Part shown: piece after piece, positions 1 to 5,967 of the stretch | Layout: each line of letters begins with the position of its first letter | How positions within the stretch are numbered: position 1 is the stretch's first letter | Source of the DNA: Acidimicrobiales bacterium | GTDB lineage: Bacteria; Actinomycetota; Acidimicrobiia; Acidimicrobiales; JABEUL01 | Assembly: GCA_027451605.1 (NCBI GenBank) | Contig: DAIDJA010000036.1 | Span: 1 to 10,492, forward strand | Reading direction: 5' to 3' | DNA: 10,492 bases | Made by a program: the position numbers and the translations under genes | Notes under the pieces: generated by a model | The model's database searches: none | The model's input: the letters and a program-made list of their open reading frames with translations, nothing else | What the model was told of the DNA's origin: nothing

Positions 1-2
1 GT

Positions 3-200
3 CGGGCGGACCGCGCCTCGTACGACCGCGAGCTCGTCCACGCCGTCCTCGACGAGGCGCTCGTGGTGCACGTGGCGTTCACGCTGGACGGCACGCCCTT
101 CGTCGTGCCGATGCTCCACGGCAGGATCGGCGAGACGCTGTACCTGCACGGCCTGCCGGCCGCGCGGCTGTTCCGGCACCTGCGGACGCCCCTCTTGTAA
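3..200 (+). CDS. Pyridoxamine 5'-phosphate oxidase family protein, internal fragment
   Basis: Frame 3 is open from the left edge to a TAA at 198-200. It gives a peptide (SYDRELVHAVLDEALVVHVA, then TPFVVPMLHGRIGETLYLHG) typical of the N-terminal half of small FMN-binding split-barrel proteins related to pyridoxamine 5'-phosphate oxidase, including the nitroimidazole-resistance-like group common in actinobacteria. Family members are near 200 residues; only about 62 are seen here, with neither natural end. The similarity stops around FRHLR (near 187), and the last few codons and the stop belong to the sequence after the join. Base composition is about 70% G+C with G/C at most third positions, unlike everything to the right. 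It is probably foreign to the rest of the window. The exact substrate cannot be told; many relatives are uncharacterised flavin- or F420-binding reductases. Confidence 0.72.
   Translation, partial: RADRASYDRELVHAVLDEALVVHVAFTLDGTPFVVPMLHGRIGETLYLHGLPAARLFRHLRTPLL
185..198. other. Abrupt composition and reading-frame junction (probable chimeric join)
   Basis: Left of about 190 the DNA is very GC-rich and codes rightward for a flavoprotein fragment. Right of about 192 it is AT-rich and codes leftward for hemB. The flavoprotein loses its second half and hemB loses its stop at the same spot, and hemB's frame then runs through the GC-rich part without a stop. No integrase site, insertion-sequence end or target duplication is visible. 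A library, amplification or assembly chimera is the simplest reading. Confidence 0.7.
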
Positions 201-1187
201 ATGTCTGGCAATATCCATTGCGCCGTAGGTCAATACGGCTGTGGCACCGGCTCTGAATATGGAACTTAAAGATTCGTACATAATACCCATGTAAGACAGG
301 AAACCAGCTTCGGCACATGTTTTTATCATGGAATATTCTCCGCTGACTTGATATGCAAATATAGGGACATTAATTTGACTTTTTAACTGAGATATAATGT
401 CCAAATTAAATATTGCGGGCTTAACCATTACTACATCGGCGCCCTGAGAAACATCGAGTCGGGCCTCCAAAACGGATTCGGCCGACGATCTTCTAAAGTC
501 TTGCTGATAAGTTCTCCGATCTCCGTCCAAAGTAACCTGTACGGCATCTCTGAACGGTCCGTATGCGTTTGACGCAAACTTAACGGAATATGCCAGAATG
601 CCACAATCAATGTTCCCTGAAGCGTCTAAAGCTTCCCTGATCGCGGCTACCTGATTGTCCATCATCCCGGATGGCGCAACTAAATCTGCTCCGGAGTCTG
701 CTAGCGTAACTGCCATTTTTGTATATATGTCGACGGTAGCGTCATTGTCAACCTGATTGTTCGAGTTTAATATTCCGCAGTGGCCGTGTGTTAGGAATTC
801 ATCCAAACATAAATCAGGGATTAAAACTACCGATTCTTGAAATTTATTTTTAAAGGTTTTGAGGGCTCTTTGAAGTATGCCGTCGGGGTCTACGGCATAC
901 TTGCCAACGGTATCTTTGGTTTTAGGGATGCCAAAAATTGCAAAACTGCGTATACCAACTTTTATGGCGTCTCCTATTAATACAATTGCTGAATCAATAT
1001 CGTGTTGTGACACTCCGGGCATCGAAGCAATAGGAAACTTACCGGTCAGGTCTTCTTTCACAAATATCGGAAGTACTAAATTTTCCGACCGGAATTCAGT
1101 CGATGAAACCAAATTTCTAATTGCCTCGCTTCGCCTCAGTCTTCTGGGCCTGATCAAGTTGTACGGATTATCATCCCCGGATGCCAT
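192..1187 (-). CDS. hemB: Porphobilinogen synthase (delta-aminolevulinic acid dehydratase), 3' end cut
   Basis: HemB condenses two 5-aminolevulinate molecules into porphobilinogen, the second common step of cytosolic tetrapyrrole synthesis. The frame starts at ATG 1185-1187 (MASGDDNPYNLIRPRRLRRS) and gives 332 residues, about full family length (325-335), up to ...GAMDIARHLQE. Visible landmarks are the two Schiff-base lysines, K203 in AYSVKFAS and K256 in VMVKPA, the active-site lid DLCLDEFLTHGHCG (126-139), and the substrate-loop motif PSGMMDNQVAAIREAL. The metal-site positions read Cys127-Asp129-Cys137, a mix of the zinc (CCC) and magnesium (DDD) types. An in-frame TAA lies seven codons upstream, so this ATG is the first possible start; no strong Shine-Dalgarno is seen. 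The natural stop is missing because the sequence changes at about 191, and at most a few residues appear lost. The neighbouring hem genes expected in many operons would lie beyond the join. Confidence 0.93.
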
Positions 1188-1387
1188 AGTTTTACTTTAG
1201 TTCATAAAATTTGACCGGGTTCAACTTTTAATTAAGGGCATACGGTTTTAAAAGTTTGGTAATGATTGAATGACCAATAATCTTCCCAATAATCGTGACA
1301 GATAAGTTTTTCAGAATAAGGTTTGAGATGTAGATTTTGAGAGGCAGATGTTGTAGTGTGTCTCACCGTCGACTCTTAACTTCTTAA

Positions 1388-1398
1388 TGATTATCATC
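1388..1398. promoter_or_regulatory. Fur-box-like palindrome upstream of hemB
   Basis: The 11-base palindrome ATGATTATCAT equals, on the other strand, the central 11 bases (ATGATAATCAT) of the classical 19-base Fur box. The outer four bases on each side match poorly (about two of eight). It lies roughly 200 bases before the hemB start, on the side where a hemB promoter would be. Iron control of haem synthesis would make sense, but the distance is long, and AT-rich DNA gives such palindromes by chance. Confidence 0.25.
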
Positions 1399-1428
1399 GA
1401 AGCATTAGCGTTCTTACTTTAAAAGCTC

Positions 1429-1458
1429 CTGAAGTAAAAAAAGACTTCACGGGTTTTT
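1429..1458. terminator. Possible rho-independent terminator hairpin
   Basis: TGAAGT (1431-1436) pairs with ACTTCA (1444-1449) across a 7-base A-rich loop, extended by CC (1429-1430) with GG (1451-1452) past a one-base bulge. On the plus strand it is followed by GTTTTT; on the minus strand by AGCTTTT. It could therefore stop transcripts in either direction. The only nearby transcript that would need it is the leftward hsdM-remnant/mntA/hepT unit ending at 1716. The stem is short and not very GC-rich. Confidence 0.4.
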
Positions 1459-1715
1459 ATTAACTCTAATATTAGGATAAATAATTTAAGATTGTTAGAT
1501 TCCGTAAAGGCCAGGCCGCTTTCAATAACCGCAGGTTCGCCGTAATCCTCTCGTTGTCAAATGCATCGACGTAGTTACAGGGCAGCAAAGATCTTCCTTG
1601 TTATGGACTTCTTGTTCACGTTGTTAATTTCTCTGCCTACTACGCACTTTACTCACTGGTCGTCGTAATTCCGTCACCTACTCATTAACTCCATCGGTAA
1701 CGATAACAGGCGGCA

Positions 1716-2057
1716 TTACTTCTCCTCTAACAGGTCATGAATCACTTTAATGAGGTTATCAAGTTTCTCCGTCGCAACCGACCACACTATGAGCTTGTCT
1801 ATTGAGGCATAACCATGAACCAACACATTACGGAATGAAACTATTCTTGACAGTTCTGGTATGCTGTCTGCTATATCAGGATTCATTTGTGATAGACGAT
1901 TCAACGCCTCACCTATAATCATGAATTGTCGCTCCACAGCCGATGAGAGCATTTCATCGACCCTGTATTCTTCACTGCTTATCCCTTTAAGAAACTCATT
2001 GATTCGATTTGCACCTTCGAGTGCATCCCAAAGGTAAGTTCTCGGATCACGCTGCAT
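1716..2057 (-). CDS. hepT: HEPN-domain RNase toxin of a HepT/MntA toxin-antitoxin pair (DUF86)
   Basis: A 113-residue, mostly helical protein of the DUF86/HEPN family. HepT-type proteins are RNA-cleaving toxins held silent by the partner nucleotidyltransferase MntA. The catalytic signature R-x4-H-x-Y is intact: Arg76, His81 and Tyr83 in FRNVLVHGY. The tyrosine is the residue that MntA modifies with AMP in characterised systems. The start at ATG 2055-2057 (MQRDPRTYLWDAL) is preferred over an ATG 36 bases earlier because it begins where family members begin and follows a good ribosome site (AGGGAG, four bases upstream). The gene overlaps the end of mntA by 11 bases, consistent with coupled translation. 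Nothing suggests decay, so the toxin is probably functional. Family assignment is secure; activity is inferred. Confidence 0.9.
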   Translation of the reverse strand: MQRDPRTYLWDALEGANRINEFLKGISSEEYRVDEMLSSAVERQFMIIGEALNRLSQMNPDIADSIPELSRIVSFRNVLVHGYASIDKLIVWSVATEKLDNLIKVIHDLLEEK

Positions 2058-2373
2058 AGATCTCCCTGTGGTGATCGCGAACTGAATTTGCAAAGTACGG
2101 ATTTATTAACGATTCAGAAGTGACTAGGTCAACCGGATACGCTAAGAGATCTTCCAAAGCTTCCTTTAACCCAAAATAATCGGAAAACCTCTCCTTTTCC
2201 CTCGATGTGTCGAATTCGACCAGCAGATCAATATCGCTTCTTGATGAATCGAACGTTCCGGCGACAGCTGAACCAAAGACCAAAAGTCTTTTAACCCCGA
2301 ATTTGGTACATAGTTCGGCGATATTGCCGTGTTTAGCCTCGAGAAATTCAATTACTTCAAATACCTGGCTCAT
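2047..2373 (-). CDS. mntA: MNT-domain nucleotidyltransferase antitoxin (MntA-like)
   Basis: A 108-residue minimal nucleotidyltransferase of the DNA-polymerase-beta superfamily. In MntA/HepT pairs this protein neutralises the HEPN toxin by attaching AMP units to its active-site tyrosine. The nucleotide-binding signature is visible: Gly34-Ser35, then Asp47-x-Asp49 (DIDLLVEF), and a third likely metal-binding Asp82 in YPVDLVTSESL. The spacer between GS and DxD is 11 residues rather than the usual 10 of this family, a small insertion. Its ATG overlaps the stop of the upstream hsdM remnant (ATGA, 2373-2370), and its 3' end overlaps hepT, so the three genes form one leftward unit. A purine-rich AAGGGA lies about a dozen bases upstream of the start, inside the preceding gene. 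Confidence 0.9.
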   Translation of the reverse strand: MSQVFEVIEFLEAKHGNIAELCTKFGVKRLLVFGSAVAGTFDSSRSDIDLLVEFDTSREKERFSDYFGLKEALEDLLAYPVDLVTSESLINPYFANSVRDHHREIYAA

Positions 2374-2924
2374 TGATCAGTAACTTCCCTTAACAGTTCG
2401 TTGATTTCGACTTCCAGCTGCTTTAGCTCCGCATTAACTTCATTCAATGGTCCAGAAAGCACATATTTATGGAAATGAAGTGTCAAGGGAATTTCGTAGC
2501 CGATCTTCGTTTCGTCGTGATCAACCCAAACATCAGGAACGTAGAACAGCACCTCTTGTTTCACATACTCTTTCACTGCCCTACGATGTGGCTTATTTTC
2601 CATACTTTCCGAAGAGTCCTCTCCCCAAGTAACAGAGACCGATGATAGAGGAGCATTTTCATTATCTCGCAGTTTCAGGACGGGTTTGGACTCACCGTTT
2701 TTGTTTATGATAACCCGCGTCTTAGGATCAGTATCGCCGATCGTATTCCAGCCCTGCTTCTCGATTGCCTTTGGAAGCTTACCCACTTTCGCTCTCAGCG
2801 CATCCTGATCAGTCGTCACAGCTCCTCCAAGTTTACCGGGCGATGTGGTAATCCCGTGCTCTTCTTTGGACCTTTGTAGACGTTGTAAACATCTATGTGT
2901 AAACTTTTGATAATTTGCGTTCAT
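2370..2924 (-). pseudogene. hsdM: C-terminal remnant of type I restriction-modification methyltransferase subunit (HsdM)
   Basis: The open frame is 184 residues. Its last ~75 (EVLFYVPDVWVDHDETKIGY, then EIPLTLHFHKYV, then a coiled LNEVNAELKQLEVEINELL tail) match the C-terminal end of type I N6-adenine methyltransferase subunits, usually about 500 residues or more. A KPVLKLRDNENAPL stretch further upstream also fits the family. The S-adenosylmethionine-binding core and the NPPF-type catalytic motif are absent, so no methylation can be expected. The stretch SSVSVTWGEDSSESMENKPH (residues 94-113) sits where the family continues smoothly and may be a small insertion or old frameshift. The first ~20 residues are unlike HsdM and lie beside an IS256-family remnant, so the apparent ATG may be contributed by the element's end. 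The frame still leads directly into mntA with a 4-base overlap. Confidence 0.75.
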
Positions 2925-2952
2925 TAAATTTCTATTTTCATAGATCCTAAAT

Positions 2953-3696
2953 TTACAATCCTATTGTAATTCTATCACCGAATATGATTGTCAATTGGTT
3001 TAAAATTACCTCCCAATTAGGAATAGGTTTAGTCCATTTTTCACAAGCTTTACTGTCTGCCAGAAAAAGAAGTTTCAGTAAAGATTCATTGGTTTAAAAG
3101 CTACGTTTATTTTTGAGGTATTTTCTTAATATTGAATTATAAGATTCAATAACATTTGTAGTATAAATTACCGATCTAATCTCTTGAAGTGAATTGAAAA
3201 TATTGACTTAATTCATCCCAATTTTCTGTCCAGACTCTGGTTACCATAGGATATTTTGCAGCCCATTTTTCGACAAGTGAATCTAGGTCTGACTGAGCAA
3301 TCTCTTTTGTCGATTCTTTATATACAAGCTTTAAGTCACTTAAGAATTCAAGCTTATGTTTATATGGTATATATTTTAGGGAATTAGCATGGCATGTACT
3401 ACACAGCGTTGGACCATAGTGTCTTTAAATACGGATCTTATTGCCTCACTGAAGCCGTTTAAGCCGTCAACACAGGCACTTAAGATATCATTAACTCTCG
3501 GTTCTTAAGATCCGTTACAACCGACAACCAGTATTTAGATCCTTCGCCGCCATCTGAGATATAATGCCCTTTGAATCTCCTTTTTACCGTTTAAATCATA
3601 AGCCAATACGATATTTGCGGCCTCATTTATTACTTTATTTTCGTGTCTAACTTTAATATGGATTGCATCCAATAAAGCCATAGCATATGTTACCGC
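2953..3696 (-). pseudogene. IS256-family (mutator-type) transposase, C-terminal part, degraded
   Basis: Read leftward, successive frames give blocks in the order of an IS256-family DDE transposase. These are MALLDAIHIKVRHENKV with the first catalytic Asp (codon 3667-3669), NIVLAYDLNGKKE, SDGGEGSKYWLSVVTDLKN, ILSACVDGLNGFSEAIRSVF with the second Asp, VVHAM, EKWAAKYPMVTRVW, VIYTTNVIESYN with the catalytic Glu, and KWTKPIPNWEVILNQLTIIF ending at TAA 2953-2955. The frame changes several times (for example just after KKEI, and near 3200), and there is an in-frame stop at 3094-3096, so it cannot make an active enzyme. The N-terminal third of the family is missing: at about 3697 the coding similarity switches to IS66. 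Clear terminal inverted repeats were not found. Confidence 0.9.
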
Positions 3697-4085
3697 TAGA
3701 TCAAATACCTGCCTGCTACCGGCAATGCGGGCATTTTCTTGATTTAATTTACGTTACAATACTCACAAACATCAGGAAAGTGTTTGATGATGTTATCGGG
3801 GTTATCTGCGCCATTTAAAAATCACCGTCTTTATTTTTCCTTTGACCGCCTGGCTTCTATTGGTTGGCTTCCGCTGCGATTTGGGTTTTACAAAGATATC
3901 AGGTGACGCGGGTTTAGAGAAATTTGAAGAGTTTAAACCCAATTTATTATCAGTGTCAGATTTAGGGACATAGGCAATTCGCTTTCACCTATATGTGTAG
4001 CTATGCTTTTTGAAAGCGTCAAATTAGTTTGCTTTATTTCAAGATTTTGAGCAACTATTTGATCGTAGCAGAAATTATTAATTTG
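3697..4085 (-). pseudogene. IS66-family transposase (TnpC-like), N-terminal part, degraded
   Basis: Leftward translation in shifting frames gives the hallmark N-terminal parts of IS66-family transposases. They run in order: a helical lead-in (YDQIVAQNLEIKQTNLTLSK), the LGLNSSNFSKPASPD and KPKSQRKPTN basic linker, a GGQRKNKDG piece matching the GGQKGHKG motif, a short zinc-binding type knot CEYC (within FPDVCEYCN), and RQVFDL. At least three one-base shifts and stops separate these blocks. The rest of the transposase, including the DDE core, is absent because the sequence continues in frame into the IS256-type core at about 3697. The 5' limit is uncertain: no start codon is recognisable and similarity fades before 4085. 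Confidence 0.8.
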
Positions 4086-4375
4086 ATTTGAGAGTTTCCT
4101 TTATTCAAATCTCACAATGTTTTATTTAAGTCACGGATTTAATTGAAACATAGGATGGTAGGTGAATAGTAACGATATTTTAATTAATGAATTGAAATAA
4201 GTATCATATTTTGTTTAGAATTTAAGTAAATGTAGAATTAATTTCTACAGTAACATTTAAGTTGCCCTTCGCGCTGGTTTTGAAACCTCTGTAGCGATTT
4301 TGAATTAATCGCATTATCTAAAAATGTGATTGAAAAATTGCCCTAAAATCGTGGTTACGATAAAAGTAAGGAATT
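4086..4375. other. AT-rich leader between the IS remnants and nuoA
   Basis: About 290 bases with no gene. It must contain the nuo promoter unless transcription enters from elsewhere, but no convincing -35/-10 pair could be picked. TTGAAA at 4330-4335 with TACGAT at 4356-4361 has too long a spacer (20). It holds a 19-base inverted repeat (4231-4249), and at its left edge a second one, GATTTGA (4085-4091) with TCAAATC (4105-4111), which may belong to the decayed IS end. Confidence 0.5.
4231..4249. promoter_or_regulatory. 19-bp inverted repeat upstream of nuoA
   Basis: TGTAGAA-TTAAT-TTCTACA is a perfect 7-base inverted repeat around a 5-base AT spacer, ending about 126 bases before the nuoA start. 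Size and symmetry suit a dimeric repressor or activator site. There is no following T-run and the spacer is short, so a terminator is less likely. The cognate regulator is not recognisable from sequence. Confidence 0.35.
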
Positions 4376-4864
4376 ATGATTAATTATTTGCCAATTTTGA
4401 TTTATGCAATCCTTGCAATGCTCTTTGCCGCATTATCCTTTATAGCATCGGGGATACTGGCACCAAAAAGAAAGACGGAGGCAAAGTTAGCTCCGTATGA
4501 ATGTGGGATTTTACCGACTAAAGAACCTGCCGAAAGGTTTCCGGTACGGTTTTATTTGGTGGCAATGATATTCATAGTTTTCGATATTGAAGTAATTTTT
4601 GTCTTTCCATTCGCATTGGTGGCAAAACAACTGGCACTGTTTGGTGTGATTGAAATAGCGGTGTTCGCACTATCGGTAGTAATTCCATTTGGCTATCTTC
4701 TGTCCCACGGTGCGCTTGACTGGGGTCCCGTTAAGAAAATGATGCCTCAAACTTCAAATTCCTCCAGAACTACAGAATCTACTGTTCAGCGAATTTCGTT
4801 CGATACCGAAGGAAAACTGATTACCCGATCCGAAGAAGAAAATAAGGGCGGAACCGCCGCATAA
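4376..4864 (+). CDS. nuoA: NADH-quinone oxidoreductase subunit A
   Basis: NuoA is a small membrane subunit of complex I whose three transmembrane helices and first cytoplasmic loop frame the quinone channel. Seen here are an N-terminal helix (residues 4-27), the conserved loop APYECGILPTKEPAERFPVR (39-58) with the family's cysteine (C43), and two further helices (about 59-84 and 88-110), with YLVAMIFIVFDIEVIFVFPF carrying the conserved acidic residues in the second helix. At 162 residues it is longer than the usual ~120. The extra ~45 residues after LDWGPVKK are hydrophilic, rich in Ser, Thr and Glu, and likely a disordered cytoplasmic tail. The ATG follows TAAGGA (4367-4372) at a short spacing. 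It is the first gene of the nuo operon; nuoB follows after 9 bases. Confidence 0.97.
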   Translation: MINYLPILIYAILAMLFAALSFIASGILAPKRKTEAKLAPYECGILPTKEPAERFPVRFYLVAMIFIVFDIEVIFVFPFALVAKQLALFGVIEIAVFALSVVIPFGYLLSHGALDWGPVKKMMPQTSNSSRTTESTVQRISFDTEGKLITRSEEENKGGTAA

Positions 4865-4873
4865 GGAATAGCT

Positions 4874-5452
4874 ATGGGACTTGAATCATTTCCGCACAAT
4901 TTTTTAACCGGTCAAATAGAAGAGTTAGTCAAGTGGGCCAGAAAGCAGAGCGTTTGGCCGGCGACATTCGGTTTGGCGTGTTGCGCAATTGAGATGATGG
5001 CCGCCGGTGCGGCAGATTTTGATATTTCCCGTTTTGGGATGGAAGTTTTCCGTGCGTCTCCCAGACAGGCTGATTTGATGATAGTAGCCGGCAGGGTTTC
5101 ACAGAAAATGGCTCCCGTCCTCAGACAGGTCTATGACCAAATGATGGAACCCAAATGGGTTATATCTATGGGAGTTTGTGCAAGTAGCGGAGGAATGTTT
5201 AACAACTATGCGATAATACAGGGTGTCGATCAAGTGGTACCGGTTGATGTTTATGCTCCAGGCTGCCCTCCGGGACCTCAGACTCTGTTGCATGCCATTT
5301 TAACTCTTCATCAAAAGATTAAAGACGGCGAAATTACAAAAAGGCGCAATCAGACAGGAGCGGGAGCTCAGTTGCAGCTAGATGAAGGTAATCGATCTTT
5401 TGTTCGCACTGATGTTGCGATTAAGCCGACCTATGTAGGTAGGCCCAAATGA
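4874..5452 (+). CDS. nuoB: NADH-quinone oxidoreductase subunit B (cluster N2)
   Basis: NuoB carries the terminal [4Fe-4S] cluster N2, which hands electrons to quinone, in the connecting module of complex I. All four N2 ligands are present: the tandem Cys36-Cys37 in [11 protein letters not shown], Cys102 in [11 protein letters not shown], and Cys131 in APGCPPGPQ. Other conserved stretches are [19 protein letters not shown] and [12 protein letters not shown]. The length of 192 is ordinary; the last ~35 residues (after KIKDGEI) are a variable hydrophilic tail. The ATG has AAGGA six bases upstream, and the stop overlaps the nuoC start by four bases (ATGA, 5449-5452). Confidence 0.98.
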   Translation: MGLESFPHNFLTGQIEELVKWARKQSVWPATFGLACCAIEMMAAGAADFDISRFGMEVFRASPRQADLMIVAGRVSQKMAPVLRQVYDQMMEPKWVISMGVCASSGGMFNNYAIIQGVDQVVPVDVYAPGCPPGPQTLLHAILTLHQKIKDGEITKRRNQTGAGAQLQLDEGNRSFVRTDVAIKPTYVGRPK

Positions 5453-5967
5453 TGGATTCGGTCTCCGAAAGTAATATGAATCAAATAGATGAAACCCTTA
5501 TGGGCTTACCTTTGGCAAAAACACCTTCCGGGCAAAAAGTTGTCTTTACTGATGTCGACAAATATCATGACCTTATTTCATATCTATTTAATGAGGGCTT
5601 TAATTTTGCCTCGGACCTTTGCGGTGTGGACTATTTGACAAATTTTGACCGCAAGTTGCCGGTCGGAGTCAAAGCCGAAAGATTTGAGGTGGTTGTAAAT
5701 CTTCTTTCTCACGCAAAAAAGGAGCGAATTCGTGTACGGGCGATGGTAAAAGAAGTCGATCCACTTATTTCCACCGTCGTAGATATTTATCCCGGAGTCG
5801 AGAATATGGAGCGCGAAGCGTTTGATATGTATGGAATAGTTTTTAAAGGACATCCGGATATGACGAGAATTCTTATGCCGGAAGGTTGGGAAGGACATCC
5901 TTTAAGAAAAGATTACTCTACCGGAAGGGTGCCAGTACAATTTAAAGAATCGTTGGGTCCGAGATGA
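5449..5967 (+). CDS. nuoC: NADH-quinone oxidoreductase subunit C (30 kDa)
   Basis: NuoC is a structural protein of the hydrophilic connecting module, packed against NuoD and NuoB; it binds no cofactor. The 30-kDa signature is complete at residues 121-156: [20 protein letters not shown] followed by [16 protein letters not shown]. The length of 172 is typical for a stand-alone NuoC (no NuoCD fusion). The start at 5449 overlaps the nuoB stop. ATG codons also occur at residues 2 and 10, so the true N-terminus may be a little later, but the 4-base overlap favours the first. Its own end overlaps nuoD by four bases. Confidence 0.96.
   Translation: MMDSVSESNMNQIDETLMGLPLAKTPSGQKVVFTDVDKYHDLISYLFNEGFNFASDLCGVDYLTNFDRKLPVGVKAERFEVVVNLLSHAKKERIRVRAMVKEVDPLISTVVDIYPGVENMEREAFDMYGIVFKGHPDMTRILMPEGWEGHPLRKDYSTGRVPVQFKESLGPR

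Larger units (their letters stand above)
1188..1715. other. Intergenic region between hepT and hemB
   Basis: About 530 bases without a convincing gene. It probably carries the hemB promoter (leftward) and the end of the hsdM-remnant/mntA/hepT transcript. Notable items are a Fur-box-like palindrome (1388-1398), a terminator-like hairpin (1429-1458), and a 9-base direct repeat CCAATAATC at 1274-1282 and 1286-1294. A short minus-strand open stretch (1600 to 1472) reads NYVDAFDNERITANLRLLKA and looks protein-like. It is too short to name and could be a decayed tail of another R-M gene such as hsdS or hsdR, which is a guess. No tRNA or other recognisable RNA was found. Confidence 0.55.

Noticed and set aside
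79..318. Minus-strand open frame of 79 residues
   Set aside because: It spans the composition junction, has a low-complexity Arg/Ala-rich end typical of out-of-frame GC-rich DNA, and overlaps both the flavoprotein fragment and hemB.
877..1200. Plus-strand open frame of 107 residues opposite hemB
   Set aside because: It lies entirely antisense to well-conserved hemB codons, has no recognisable motif, and is explained as a mirror of the hemB frame.
1500..1560. tRNA-like GGTTCGCCGTAATCC stretch
   Set aside because: Resembles a T-arm only superficially; no acceptor, D-arm or anticodon stem could be folded around it.
2058..2093. Longer hepT start 12 codons upstream
   Set aside because: It would overlap mntA by 47 bases, adds residues not seen in the family, and lacks the AGGGAG site that precedes the chosen start.
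2447..2632. Plus-strand open frame of 61 residues
   Set aside because: Antisense to the recognisable C-terminal part of the hsdM remnant; no ribosome site or family features.
4085..4111. Inverted repeat GATTTGA/TCAAATC as a transposon end
   Set aside because: Short, AT-rich, with a 13-base spacer; no matching copy was found at the other side of the IS remnants.
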